From Monodelphis domestica (taxonomy: Eukaryota > Chordata > Mammalia > Didelphimorphia > Didelphidae), in NCBI RefSeq assembly GCF_027887165.1, contig NC_077232.1, forward strand, positions 3,129,584-3,193,583: 64,000 bases of DNA. The letters are read 5' to 3'. This document shows positions 55,501 to 63,479 of this stretch, one piece after another. Below the pieces are notes generated by a model. It saw only the letters and a program-made list of their open reading frames with translations, was not told the origin of the DNA and ran no database searches. Each line of letters starts with the position of its first letter. The first letter of the stretch is position 1. Both the position numbers and the translations under genes were made by a program.

Positions 55501-58500
55501 GCCGGGGGTCGGAAAGGCCTCCCTCCAACGTTCGGTCTACAGGCAGGCAGGACGCAGGAAGGGCCGCGTGCATGCGCTCCACGTGCTGGGCGGGGAAGGG
55601 GGAGGGGCCAGGCAGGACAGCAGAGGACAGGAATGACAGGATGAAGGCCTTCACCAAGCGCCACCTCCTAGCACGGCCTCACTTCACAGCCCTCAGAGCG
55701 CACTCGGCTCACGCTGACTCTTGTGTGTGGAGCAGAAAAAACCAAGTTTCATGGCATTTTTCTTGATTGTTTTAGGGCAGAAAAAGGCCATGGGGGGGTC
55801 CTGGCCACGGAGCAGCTGTGTGGCCGGAACGTCCATGCAGATTCGTTCACCACAGAGCCGAGGGCTGACATCATGCACTTGCGGAGATGGACACACAGCC
55901 CTTACCTCTCTCGGCCGGGCTACTGATAATGGGAGCCTAATATCTGTCCTGCAAAGTCAGCAAGTTACTAGTTTTCCAGGCCCCTGACCAGGCCCTAAGC
56001 TAAGTACGAGTTCCTAGCGAAGGGGAGAGACTTCCCTGAAGCTCCTCACGCCGACCCCCACCGCCACTAGGGCTGAGCTCATCGGGGGGTGGAGAGCCAG
56101 GCCTGGGGACGGGGGTCCTGGGTTCTAATCTGGCCTCAGACACGTCCCGGCTGGGTGACCCTGGGCGAGGCCCTTCACCCCCCTGGCCCGGCCGCAATAC
56201 CAAAGCGAGGGCTTAGGAGAGACGAGCCGGGAACGTTCTAGAACGTCTTCGGGAGCTCTGGCTCTCGGGGCACCCCGAATGGAGCGTCCCCAAAACGGGC
56301 CATTTCTCTACTAGTTCCTCCACAAACAACACAGACGGAACAAAGACGCCACACCGAACACACATGGCTTCCGTCCCTTCCTGCCACCCCGGGCTCCTCG
56401 CTGTCTTCTGACCGGCTTGTTCGGGCTTCGTCCCATCCTCAGGGCGGTCCGACCTTCCTGCCCCAGGGACACCCCTGGTCTAAAGCCCACCCGAGGACCG
56501 TGGCCGGGGCCCGTGGCTGGCAGCTCCTCTCCGCCCCGACAGGCCGTGCTATAAGGGGTTGCCTGGGAAGGCGAAGCGGAGCCCGAGGCCGCGCGACCGT
56601 GCCTTGCTGGGACTCGTGCTGCGCCAGCTTCTCCTTGTACTCGAACCCCACGGCAGACGGGTCCTGTCTCTCGGTCTGCACCCCGAATCTGCCTCCGAAA
56701 CCACTCTTATAATCTGAGGAGCCACACAGGACAGCAGAGGACAAGCGAGGAGGGAAACACACTTGCGGTCAGACGCCGTCCGGGGCCGCGGAGGGGGCCG
56801 ACAAGCCGAGCCATCCGCGTCCCCTTTCCCGGAGGAGGAAACGGAGGCCAGACGAGGGCCTCGGCTCAGCCTGTCTGCTCAGCCGAGCCTTTGTGGCCGC
56901 TTCCTCCCCTGAGGATTCGGCTGGGCACATGCGAAAGACACACACGTGGGCCATACACGCACACGGAGACAGGCATGAACGGGAACAGACTGCCCTTCCC
57001 TGGACACGTCTAAGCTCGCTCGGGGGACGTTCCCGGAGGCCTGCCTCGGCGCTGGCCGTCGTCTTCTTGAAGGGACCCCCAACCCTCTCGCTGGGGGCCT
57101 CCCCGCCGTCAGGGAGCGCCTGGGCACGCGAGCAGAAGCGGCCGTCCCGGGGAGGGGGGGAGGGGCTGTACCTTTCTGGGATTCGTGAAGCTGCACCTTC
57201 TCCTGATGGTCCCAGCCCAGGGCACACTTGTCCTGTCTGTCTGTCTGCACACCAAACTTGCCTCCAAACCCTTTTACATAGTCTACACACACAACGAAAG
57301 GCACATGCGTCAGAGTGCACCACGGGGGCAGGCCAGAGGGCGGACGGCGGGCACGACCCCCTCCCCCGCTGCCGGCCGTCCCGCCTGCCCCAGGGCCCCC
57401 CCCAGACAGGAGGGTCGCCCCGCCCAACGCACACGCATGCTGCCGCTCTCAAGGCCGGGCGAGGCAGGGACAGACTCGGGGCGCCTCCCGTCGGGGTCAG
57501 AGCGGAGAAGGGGAGAGAAAAGGCACCCACCTTTCTGGGACTCGTGCTTCTCCGTCTTGGCCTGGTACTCGAAGCCCACCGCGCTCTTGTCCACACTGTC
57601 CTTGTCCAGGCCGAACTTGCCGCCAAAGCCTCGGGAGTAGTCTGGGAGGAAGGAGGGAGCGGCGCAGGGAGCGGCTCAGGACCAGGCCCTCTGCAGGGAC
57701 GTGGGGGGGGGCGCGGGGGGAGCTCCAGAAAGGCTGCTGTTTTGCTTGGAACGTCCAGCAAGGCAACGACTGGGCTTAGAGAGGGGCCCACAGACACAAC
57801 AGGTCCGAGGCAGAACCTGAACCCGGGCCCCTGGGCTCCGAGGCCGGCTCTTTCTCCACTGCACGGCACTCTTAAGACCCGGCAGGAAGAGGAAAACCAG
57901 GATCCCCTGAGGAGCTCAGGGGATCCCGGCATGTAAAAATGAACCGAGGGCTGCTGGGAGGCTCAGAGGATGGAGGCCGGGGCGGGGCCGGGAGCTCCTC
58001 AGTCCCTGGCCGCGTCACCTGACCCCCCCCCCCCCCCATGGCCTCGGACTTGGTCCTGAGGCTCGGACAGCCAGAGAGGGGCGGAACCGCACGTCCCGGG
58101 CGCCCCCCACTACCCACCTTTCTGGGACTCGTGCTTCTCCGTCTTGCCCTGGTAGTCGAAGCCCACGGCGCTCTTGTCCACACGGTCGGCCTGCACGCCG
58201 TACTTCCCGCCGAAGCCGCTGGAATAATCTGAGTGCGAGGAGACAACGAGCATGGCGGAGACGGAGAGGGACAACAGCCCGGGGGAGCGGGGGGCCTGAG
58301 GAGGAGGCAGGGGGCCCGAGGAGGAGGCAGGGAATTTGGGGGGCCCGAAGAGGAGGCCCAGGGAAGCGGGGGGCCCGAGGAGACTGGGGGGGCACTGAGA
58401 CAGCAGGGGGCCTGTCAGGGTCTCCCACACAAGCGTGGATGGAACCTGCTCATGGCCCTCGAGGGGCGCTTCTTTTCTGACGTGGGCTTGGGGCCCCCAG

Positions 58501-58896
58501 TGGAGAGCCCGAGGGACGGCCCTACAGAATCTGTGGCTTCCGTGAAAGCCAGACTACAAGGAGATGGGGGAAGCCCGGGGCCGGGGGGAGAGTTCTCCTC
58601 CAGGCAGCCATCTCTGCTTTCAGGGGGCCGGGGCGAGGGGAGGGGCGGCCTTCCTAGGGGGCTGACCAAGGGCAGAAGGTCATGGAGGGGCCGGGCCAGA
58701 GGAGCAGCGAAGGACCCAAAGGGGAAGACGGGAGAGAAATCGGGCCTGCAGAAGCAGCGGGACCCCCTGGGCAGGGAGCGCCCCCGAAATGCAGAGGGAG
58801 CCCCGTTTCCTCCCGGGTCAGCTGTAGGGGCTCCAGCTTACCCTTCTGCGACGCGTGCTTCTCCGTCTTGCCTTGATACTCAAAGCCCACAGCCGA
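44036..58896 (-). CDS. CTTN: CTTN (cortactin), 3' part of the gene (twelve coding exons)
   Basis: Cortactin is an actin- and Arp2/3-binding Src substrate that stabilises branched actin at the cell cortex, invadopodia and dendritic spines. Joining twelve minus-strand exons gives 1266 nt (421 residues plus TAG) in one frame. In order they encode the second half of repeat 2, repeats 3 to 6 (four exons of exactly 111 nt, 37 residues each), the final half repeat, the helical region, the proline/serine/tyrosine-rich region and the SH3 domain ending NYVEVRQ. The N-terminal acidic Arp2/3-binding part and repeat 1 must lie to the right of the window. All acceptors are AG; all donors are GT except the GC donor of the repeat-6 exon. 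The match to mammalian cortactin is close throughout. Confidence 0.97.
45728..45920 (+). repeat. CORE-SINE inserted in the HAL1-like element
   Basis: 'ggctcagtggatagagggcc', 'gtgggttcaaatctgccctc' and 'gtattgattctaagacataa' give a full-length forward copy with an A-rich end. Confidence 0.92.
46345..47515 (+). mobile_element. L1 5' end (5' UTR plus start of ORF1), 3'-truncated, with target-site duplication
   Basis: The inserted piece is 46361-47499. It starts gagaggtggagtcaagatgg, the usual start of a mammalian L1 5' UTR. ORF1 opens at 47021 ([20 protein letters not shown]...) with a coiled-coil-like charged stretch; an in-frame stop follows at 47276. The piece stops in an A-rich part of ORF1 (aaaaaattaaggaaaa). 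It is bounded by tcaaagaaactgggga at 46345-46360 and 47500-47515. Sequence left and right of the pair is continuous in an old LINE tail. Normal L1 insertions lose the 5' end; this one lost the 3' end instead. Confidence 0.85.
48117..48188 (-). CDS. CTTN: CTTN exon, start of SH3 domain (72 nt)
   Basis: Acceptor gaattttag, donor gtaagc, 72 nt. It encodes (E)[19 protein letters not shown] followed by DYQA, ending with one base that completes an alanine with the next exon. ALYDY is the first SH3 signature. The flanking 3.9-kb intron to the terminal exon holds a nested LINE. Confidence 0.96.
48189..49383. other. CTTN intron (1.2 kb)
   Basis: Contains one reverse CORE-SINE (48482-48658) and a 19-base G run (49236-49254); otherwise no recognised feature. 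Confidence 0.75.
48482..48658 (-). repeat. CORE-SINE
   Basis: 'ttccatcttagaatcaatac', 'ttgcccagggccacggagct' and 'cagatttgaacccagagcct' identify a reverse, nearly complete copy. Confidence 0.92.
49384..49573 (-). CDS. CTTN: CTTN exon, tyrosine-rich region (190 nt)
   Basis: Acceptor ccctag, donor gtacgg, starting in phase 0 and leaving one base. It encodes [15 protein letters not shown], then [20 protein letters not shown] and a part with [16 protein letters not shown]. The SEAVYE and preceding exon's SPVYE correspond to the Src-family phosphorylation tyrosines of mammalian cortactin (Y421 and Y486 region); the middle tyrosine context differs from human. Confidence 0.95.
49574..50645. other. 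CTTN intron (1.07 kb)
   Basis: Holds a reverse MIR (49660-49800). The rest is GC-rich unique sequence. Confidence 0.75.
49660..49800 (-). repeat. MIR
   Basis: 'aaggaaactgaggcagacag', 'gaagtgacttggtctgggtc' and 'acacagctaagtgcacatca' follow the reverse MIR core. Confidence 0.8.
50646..50738 (-). CDS. CTTN: CTTN exon, proline-rich region (93 nt)
   Basis: Acceptor gaattgcag, donor gtcggt, exactly 31 codons in phase 0. It encodes [19 protein letters not shown] and [18 protein letters not shown] keeps the serine (ERK) and tyrosine (Src) sites that in human are S418 and Y421. The donor has C at position +3, so it is weak. Confidence 0.95.
50739..52353. other. CTTN intron (1.6 kb)
   Basis: GC- and CpG-rich; holds a CORE-SINE close to the next exon (52070-52268) and a small reverse MIR piece (about 51695-51760). 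No other feature is recognised. Confidence 0.72.
52070..52268 (+). repeat. CORE-SINE (full length)
   Basis: 'ggctgggtggctcagcggag', 'tcccgggttcaaatctggcc', 'gaccctgggcaagtcactta' and 'cacagtattgactcggagac'. It lies 85 bases past the exon's donor site, in antisense to CTTN. Confidence 0.93.
52354..52502 (-). CDS. CTTN: CTTN exon, helical region (149 nt)
   Basis: Acceptor ctccctccag, donor gtcggt. Two bases complete an alanine, then 49 codons read [19 protein letters not shown] and a charged Glu/Arg/Lys-rich helix up to EEARRQLE. It matches the alpha-helical segment C-terminal of the cortactin repeats. The intron in front of it carries a large UG-rich tract in the transcript. Confidence 0.96.
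52556..53070 (-). repeat. Complex CA/GT satellite-like repeat
   Basis: About 515 bases of CACACA, CACGCA, CAGACA and CATACA units with a loose higher-order pattern such as 'acagacaacacgcagacact' recurring every few tens of bases. In the CTTN transcript it reads as UG/UGUC-rich sequence ending about 55 bases before the 3' splice site. Cysteine/valine-rich frames here are artefacts. Confidence 0.95.
53200..53340 (+). repeat. CORE-SINE (internally shortened)
   Basis: 'ggtcttgggttcaagcctca' and 'ggattctaagatggaaggtc' are the core and tail; part of the middle is lost. Confidence 0.75.
53593..53662 (-). CDS. CTTN: CTTN exon after the half repeat (70 nt)
   Basis: Acceptor tttcttag, donor gtaag. 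It encodes [20 protein letters not shown] and VEA, with one base carried over. It joins the half repeat to the helical region as in mammalian cortactin ([20 protein letters not shown] in human). Confidence 0.96.
53790..54460 (+). mobile_element. L1 3' end fragment
   Basis: 'cattgctggtggaactgtga', 'gcccaaagggctctaaaact', 'ttggggaatggctgaacaaa' and 'gcagaaccaggagaacattg' follow the marsupial L1 tail, with a small internal loss near 54055 and a 12-base G run at 54016-54027. It lies in the CTTN intron between 53662 and 55298, antisense to the gene. Confidence 0.88.
54643..54898 (+). repeat. THER1-like SINE
   Basis: 'ggcctggagccaggaagatt', 'tgaccccgggcaagacattt', 'tgagctggagaaggaaatgg' and 'gaattggacgtgactgaaat' give a full forward copy. 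Confidence 0.88.
55298..55353 (-). CDS. CTTN: CTTN exon, terminal half repeat (56 nt)
   Basis: Acceptor gttgcag, donor gtaagtg. It encodes (D)[18 protein letters not shown], the incomplete last repeat of cortactin, identical to the mammalian sequence. One base from the previous exon begins the aspartate codon. Confidence 0.97.
55354..56602. other. CTTN GC-AG intron (1.25 kb)
   Basis: The intron after repeat 6 starts with GC (minus strand, 56602-56601) and ends gttgcag. It contains one CORE-SINE copy (56085-56212) and no other recognised feature. Confidence 0.75.
56085..56212 (+). repeat. CORE-SINE (3' end missing)
   Basis: 'gtggagagccaggcctgggg', 'gtcctgggttctaatctggc' and 'gctgggtgaccctgggcgag' are the head and core. 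Confidence 0.85.
56603..56713 (-). CDS. CTTN: CTTN exon, repeat 6 (111 nt), with a GC donor
   Basis: Acceptor cctcag, 37 codons reading (D)[18 protein letters not shown], then [18 protein letters not shown]. The phase requires the exon to end CAGCAAG, so the intron begins gcacgg, a GC rather than GT donor. The next GT (gtcgcg, five bases on) would break the frame. This is the repeat that human cortactin variant SV1 lacks, so the weak donor sits on a naturally skipped exon. Confidence 0.93.
57172..57282 (-). CDS. CTTN: CTTN exon, repeat 5 (111 nt)
   Basis: Acceptor gtgtgtgtag, donor gtacag. It encodes (D)[18 protein letters not shown], then [18 protein letters not shown], nearly identical to repeat 5 of human cortactin. 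Confidence 0.97.
57531..57641 (-). CDS. CTTN: CTTN exon, repeat 4 (111 nt)
   Basis: Acceptor cctcccag, donor gtgggt. It encodes (D)[18 protein letters not shown], then [18 protein letters not shown]. Human repeat 4 has the same GxDKDxVDK signature. CpG-rich synonymous sites distinguish it from repeat 5. Confidence 0.97.
58118..58228 (-). CDS. CTTN: CTTN exon, repeat 3 (111 nt)
   Basis: Acceptor cgcactcag, donor gtgggt. It encodes (D)[18 protein letters not shown], then [18 protein letters not shown], identical to human repeat 3 except for the last residue. Confidence 0.97.
58842..58896 (-). CDS. CTTN: CTTN exon, second half of repeat 2 (55 nt)
   Basis: Acceptor ctttcctag, donor gtaagc. It encodes [18 protein letters not shown] and one carry-over base. 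Human repeat 2 ends with the same 18 residues. Its first half ([15 protein letters not shown]) must be in a 56-nt exon further right; it was not found before 64000. Confidence 0.95.
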
Positions 58897-59837
58897 CTAG
58901 GAAAGACGAGACGGCCGTCAGCCCCTCCGGACGCAGAGTTCAGGGCGCCTCGGCCCGGCCCTCCCCCCTCTCCGAGGCAGCCGTGCGGTCCAAATCCCGC
59001 CCCAGTCCCTGCTGTGCTCCCCCAGCCTGGCAGGGCGAGATAATGCCGCGCAGACGCCGGGGGGGGGGGGGCCCGTCCAGCCTCAGAGCCCCCCCTCTGG
59101 GTGAGCCATGGAGCCTGCACATGACGGTCACAGCCCGCCCCAGCCGGGGGGCTCCGGGAGACTCAGCGCCGCCCGCCCTCCCCGCCGTGCCTCGGGGGCT
59201 CCTTTTCTTTCCCTCTAAGTTCCAGCGCACCAGCCGTGGCCCCCCAGGCTCACAGGTGGAGAGCCAAAGGGGGCCCAGCAGCCACCCTGGCAGACAGCCT
59301 CGAGCCCAGCCCGGCCCACACGCGCCGATGATCCTCCCCGAGCTCCGCCGGACATCCTTCCCTCAGCTGGCCTGCGAGGAGGCCAAATGTAGCGACCAAG
59401 ATGAGACTCTCAAGAAAACCCTCTCCAAAGCCTTCCTGCTTCCCCCTTCTCAGGGTTTCCTTCCAACTTCATCCTGCACGATCGCCTTCAAGAACGCAGG
59501 AGCTCCCTAGAATGGCTTCCAAGTGCGGAAAGATCTCCCTGTTCTGTGGGGTGTGTCTCGAGCAGGAAAAGGCGCTCCCAAAGTCTGCGCGCTGCAAGGG
59601 CCGTTTCCTCGCCGGGGATTCACCCTCAGGGAGGGCTTTGCGGCTCAGGGGCTCCCCGCGGCGCCTCTTCTACATCCAGGAAGTGGCAAGAAGAAGGGAC
59701 GGAGGCGGGAAGGCCGATTTTCCCCCCTTTTACTTCCAGGAAGAAATTGATGGTGGGAGGAGGCAGTCTCTCTTGTTTCCTAGTCTTACCATCTGTGCCA
59801 AGGCAGAAGAACGGCCATCGAGGTGAAGTGACTTACC

Positions 59838-59932
59838 CAGGCTCCCACAGCAACAAAGGATCTGATGGCCGATTTGAACCCAGGACGTCCTGGCACCAGG
59901 CCTGGCCCTCGACCTAACCGGTCACCAAACTG
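59838..59932 (-). repeat. CORE-SINE fragment
   Basis: 'cgatttgaacccaggacgtc' and 'caccaggcctggccctcgac' match the reverse core and head. Confidence 0.7.
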
Positions 59933-60879
59933 TTCCTCCGTATTCTTTGTTTTAAAAACCCAGCTTGCATGTTATCCAAGAGCTCCTCTTAGAGCCTCCC
60001 TTCTGATGCTCTTTACACACACACACACACACACACATTTGTAGCCAGTCAATCCCGTTACCAGCCTCTGGGCCCAGAGCCCTGCTGGGGGGAAGCAGCC
60101 ATTCTTGCTTCTTTGTGGCCCCAGGATGGGTTTGCAAACTGACTGCACCAACCGTTTTGGATTTGGATTTGGCTGCTGGTTGTTTTCCAGCCTGGGAGAG
60201 CTAGAAGAAGCTGCGCCGGATTTCGATGAAGCATGACAAATCCTTTCCTAAGAAGCGCCAACCTCCTGTCGTAGAACAGCTCTGGCATCAGGGTCACCCA
60301 TCGAAGAAGTGTCAAAGATCAGTTTTGAACCCAGGACTTTCCGCCTCCCTGAGCCAACCAGCTATCCTGATAGCCATCTGGCTCTGGAATTCTGACATTC
60401 TCTCTAGGATTGGCCTGCAGAGAGCGGTCTTCACTGGGTCCTTCCATTGCTCCATTTCGGGTGAATCATCTCCTCCCCAACAGTCCCACTCAGAGGGCCT
60501 CCCTGAGCCCAGCCTGCCGATTGCTCGGGGCTCGTGAGGGGCCCCGTGACTGACGGGCCTTCTGGACAAAGCTGGCCCAGCCGAGAGCCATCCGTCCCGA
60601 GGAGGATGGCTGCCAAGGGCCCATTCTTCAGCCAGAACCAGTTGCAGAGCCTGCCTGAATGCCTGAAGCACGCTGAGAGGGAAGGCAACAGGCACGCAAT
60701 GGGGAAGACCCAAGTGGGCCGTTCTCGCAATGTTTGGGCTGGAGGAGGAAGGGATGATGGCATGTGGAGAAAGGCCAGCCAAGAGCAGAATCTGGCCTGA
60801 AGGCAGCGAGTGCCCCTCATTCAGCAGACCAGAACCCCGAGTCTGGCAGCTTGGGCAACATCTCCAGGGCCACAAAGGC

Positions 60880-60990
60880 ATTCTGTACCCCCATTGCCCA
60901 GCCCTTACCACTCTTCTGTCTTGGAACTAATACACAATATTGATTCCAAGACAGAAGGTAAGGGTTTAAAAAAAATAAAAATTTAAAATT
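60880..60990 (+). repeat. CORE-SINE 3' half
   Basis: 'acccccattgcccagccctt', 'cttggaactaatacacaata' and 'gggtttaaaaaaaataaaaa' are the tail and A-rich end; the head is missing or too diverged. Confidence 0.88.
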
Positions 60991-61287
60991 AAAAAAAAAA
61001 GCCCTTTGGACTGGCCTGGAGGCCCTCGGCGCTTTGTCCGGTCTCTCTGATCACCTCCCTCACAGGTCCTGAAGTCCAATTAGTAGCATGCTTGGAAACG
61101 GCACTGGTTGTTCAGAAGTGCCCAGTGGCCAAGGTTCTTTAGAGAGCCAAGTCTGCGGTCTCTCAAGGTTTAGGGTCCTCTATCTAGGTGTGGAAGTCAG
61201 TCAAATAAGTGGTGAGACACTGTATGCTCAATCCTATGTTTAAGCATCACATAGAGTTCTGCCATGCACAGGGTTTGCATTTATTTT

Positions 61288-61494
61288 ATTTTAATTTTAA
61301 AATCCTTACCTTCCATCTTGGAATCAATACTGTGTATTAGTTCCAAGGCATAAAATGGGTAAGGGCGAGCGAGGCAATGGGGGTGAAGTGACTTGCCCAG
61401 GGCCACATAGCTGGGAAGTATCTGAGGCCATATTTGAATCTAGGACCTCCCATCTCTAGGTCTGGCTGTCAATCCACTAAGCTACCCAGCTGCC
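61288..61494 (-). repeat. CORE-SINE (full length)
   Basis: 'cttaccttccatcttggaat', 'gaagtgacttgcccagggcc', 'taggacctcccatctctagg' and 'ccactaagctacccagctgc' occur in reverse order of the consensus. Well preserved. Confidence 0.94.
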
Positions 61495-61499
61495 CTCTG

Positions 61500-62400
61500 T
61501 GTTTATTTTATAGGTTCAGTGAGTATATACTTTTCTGGCACCCAATCATTTCTCATCATATATGTTTCTATAAAACCTAACAATAGCTGTGAAGCCTAAG
61601 GAGATAGTCAATGAAACATTGTTGCTATAACAGAAATTGATGAATGACATAAACAGGGTGATCTGGAGGTTAGTTCCTCCTTACCTATTGGGATGACCAG
61701 CTAGGAGAATCATTGTTGCTTTTGATCAGCTTTCACAATCAATCACAATTATTTAGGAGATGGGTAACAAAACATTTCATAGCTAGGTACTGGCTTAAGG
61801 GGTAACTTAAAGCAGACCAGAATTGGAATTTTCCTCAATTTCCAAGTTACATTTTTCTTATGTTTCATTAGGGCACCTTGGTGATGTTTCCTGGTTATTG
61901 TAAGCTTAACAAATCAGTGAAGTGTGTCAGTAACTCATGTTTCTAGGAGTGACAGATTGAGGCTTGTGTGTTTGGCTAACAGTGGGTGTGGGGCCTCTGA
62001 GTGTACCTCTGCTAAGAGGAAAAAGGGAGGGGTAATGGGTAATGATCTTTGGGTTTTAATTCTGTGAATGTAAACTTTTTGGGGTACTATTCTAAGGGGG
62101 TTAAAGTGGGACAGATGTGTTAGCCCCATAAGTATTTAATCTCATATTATTTCTCTTGTATTGGGGAGAGAACAATAATCACAACAATTCCATTAGTAAG
62201 GGAAGTTAGAGGGAGAAATCACACAGAGGGGGTTCAGCGGGTGCCTCATCTTTTCTGAAAGCTGCTCTGCAGCTTTCATCATCCCAGACTGCAACTGGGA
62301 TGTCTGTCAGACACTGGGGGTATGATGGCTTCCCACAAGGCTCCACAGAGTAGGTGGGGTGGTGCAGAGCCTTTCCTCCACCCTGTTATTCCTCAGCAGA
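61500..62400. other. A/T-rich block of unknown origin
   Basis: The block is much richer in A/T and nearly free of CpG compared with its GC-rich flanks. It has no recognised SINE or LINE phrase and no meaningful frame. It may be an old retroelement or simply a different unique segment. Confidence 0.35.
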
Positions 62401-63254
62401 TCATTTTGTTCCGTGGAGAACAGCCGTGACTCAAGCTGGCATCCCCTTCTAACGCTGATGCATGACATGCAAATGTAGACGGCACGGTTCCATCTTGGTC
62501 CTCTAGAACCTGCCTAAGCGTCACATCTGAGTGGACAGGAAAACCCCACTGTGCGCCGCCCTCAGCTCTCTCCAAAGGCCGGCCATTGCTGACCTCCGGA
62601 GTCTGCTCCCTCACTGCGTGTGGGTCCCTCCTCAGCGGCTCGCACCCAGCTCTCGTCGTCGTGGACCTATAGTCAAGAGTCCTCTGTGGAAGCCCAGCCA
62701 TTGGCATCCGCAAGGACCCAACGCCATGTTTTGTCAACATTTGTCCTTTTTCCCAGGCGGCTTTTAGGCCGCCCCATGAGGCTCTGGAATTGTTTTCTAG
62801 TGGCAGGAGAGCATCTCTGCCATCCTTCTTCAAGCTTCAACAGCTCTTCCAGTTTCCTTTCCTTATGGAGAGTCCCGAATTCAATGATTCTGAGCATTGT
62901 AAATGATCGTTTCCCTTCTTCCTGCGGTCTGCCCTTCCCCCAAGGGAACCCCTCTGCAGGGACCCCCTGTGACCCCAGGTCTGTGTTCCTTGCTCTTACG
63001 GCCTACCTTCATCCCTCTGCTTCTGCCTCCGGCCCCAACGAGCTGTGTTCCAGGCCTGCTCCTGGTTTTATTTTCCTTATCTTGTGGAGCCGTTTGTGCT
63101 CCATTGGATGGATCGGTGACTTGCTGTGTCCATCAAGAGGCTGAAGGCGCCGTTCTTGCCCCTGGGAATTCCCCGAAGTGGTCCATCGCTGCCCTTGGGC
63201 TCTCTGAGCATCTTCCTTTGTACATCCATTGTCAGACCGCTTTGTGCCCGCCCG

Positions 63255-63390
63255 GGGCAGCGCCTCTGGAGACGGGAGTTCCTGGATTCAACGGGGGCCT
63301 CGGACCCTGGCTACGGGGTGACGCTGGGCCAGTCCCTGAACCCCCACAGTCCAGCCCATGCGTTTCTGCGCTGGAACCAGCCATTCCGCA
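63255..63390 (+). repeat. CORE-SINE (diverged)
   Basis: 'ctggagacgggagttcctgg', 'tgacgctgggccagtccctg' and 'tttctgcgctggaaccag' keep the order of core and tail. Confidence 0.6.
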
Positions 63391-63479
63391 GGCCGAGGCG
63401 AGGCTTTCCCTCTCCAGGAAAAACCGAAGCTTTCCTCTATTGCCCGCGCAACAGGGAGCCGCAGGGGTTTCATGGGCAG

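Larger units (their letters stand above)
56714..58841. other. Short CTTN introns between the repeat exons
   Basis: The introns 56714-57171 (458), 57283-57530 (248), 57642-58117 (476) and 58229-58841 (613 bases) are short and GC-rich. Old SINE scraps lie near 57775-57870. A 15-base C run is at 58023-58037. Nothing else is recognised. Confidence 0.75.

Noticed and set aside
56769-57932. A 387-codon minus-strand open frame across cortactin repeat exons and introns
   Set aside because: It runs through two introns and reads the repeat-4 exon in the wrong frame. The true cortactin frame with splice sites explains the region.
58233-59510. A 425-codon plus-strand frame
   Set aside because: It runs antisense through a CTTN exon and introns; composition effect only.
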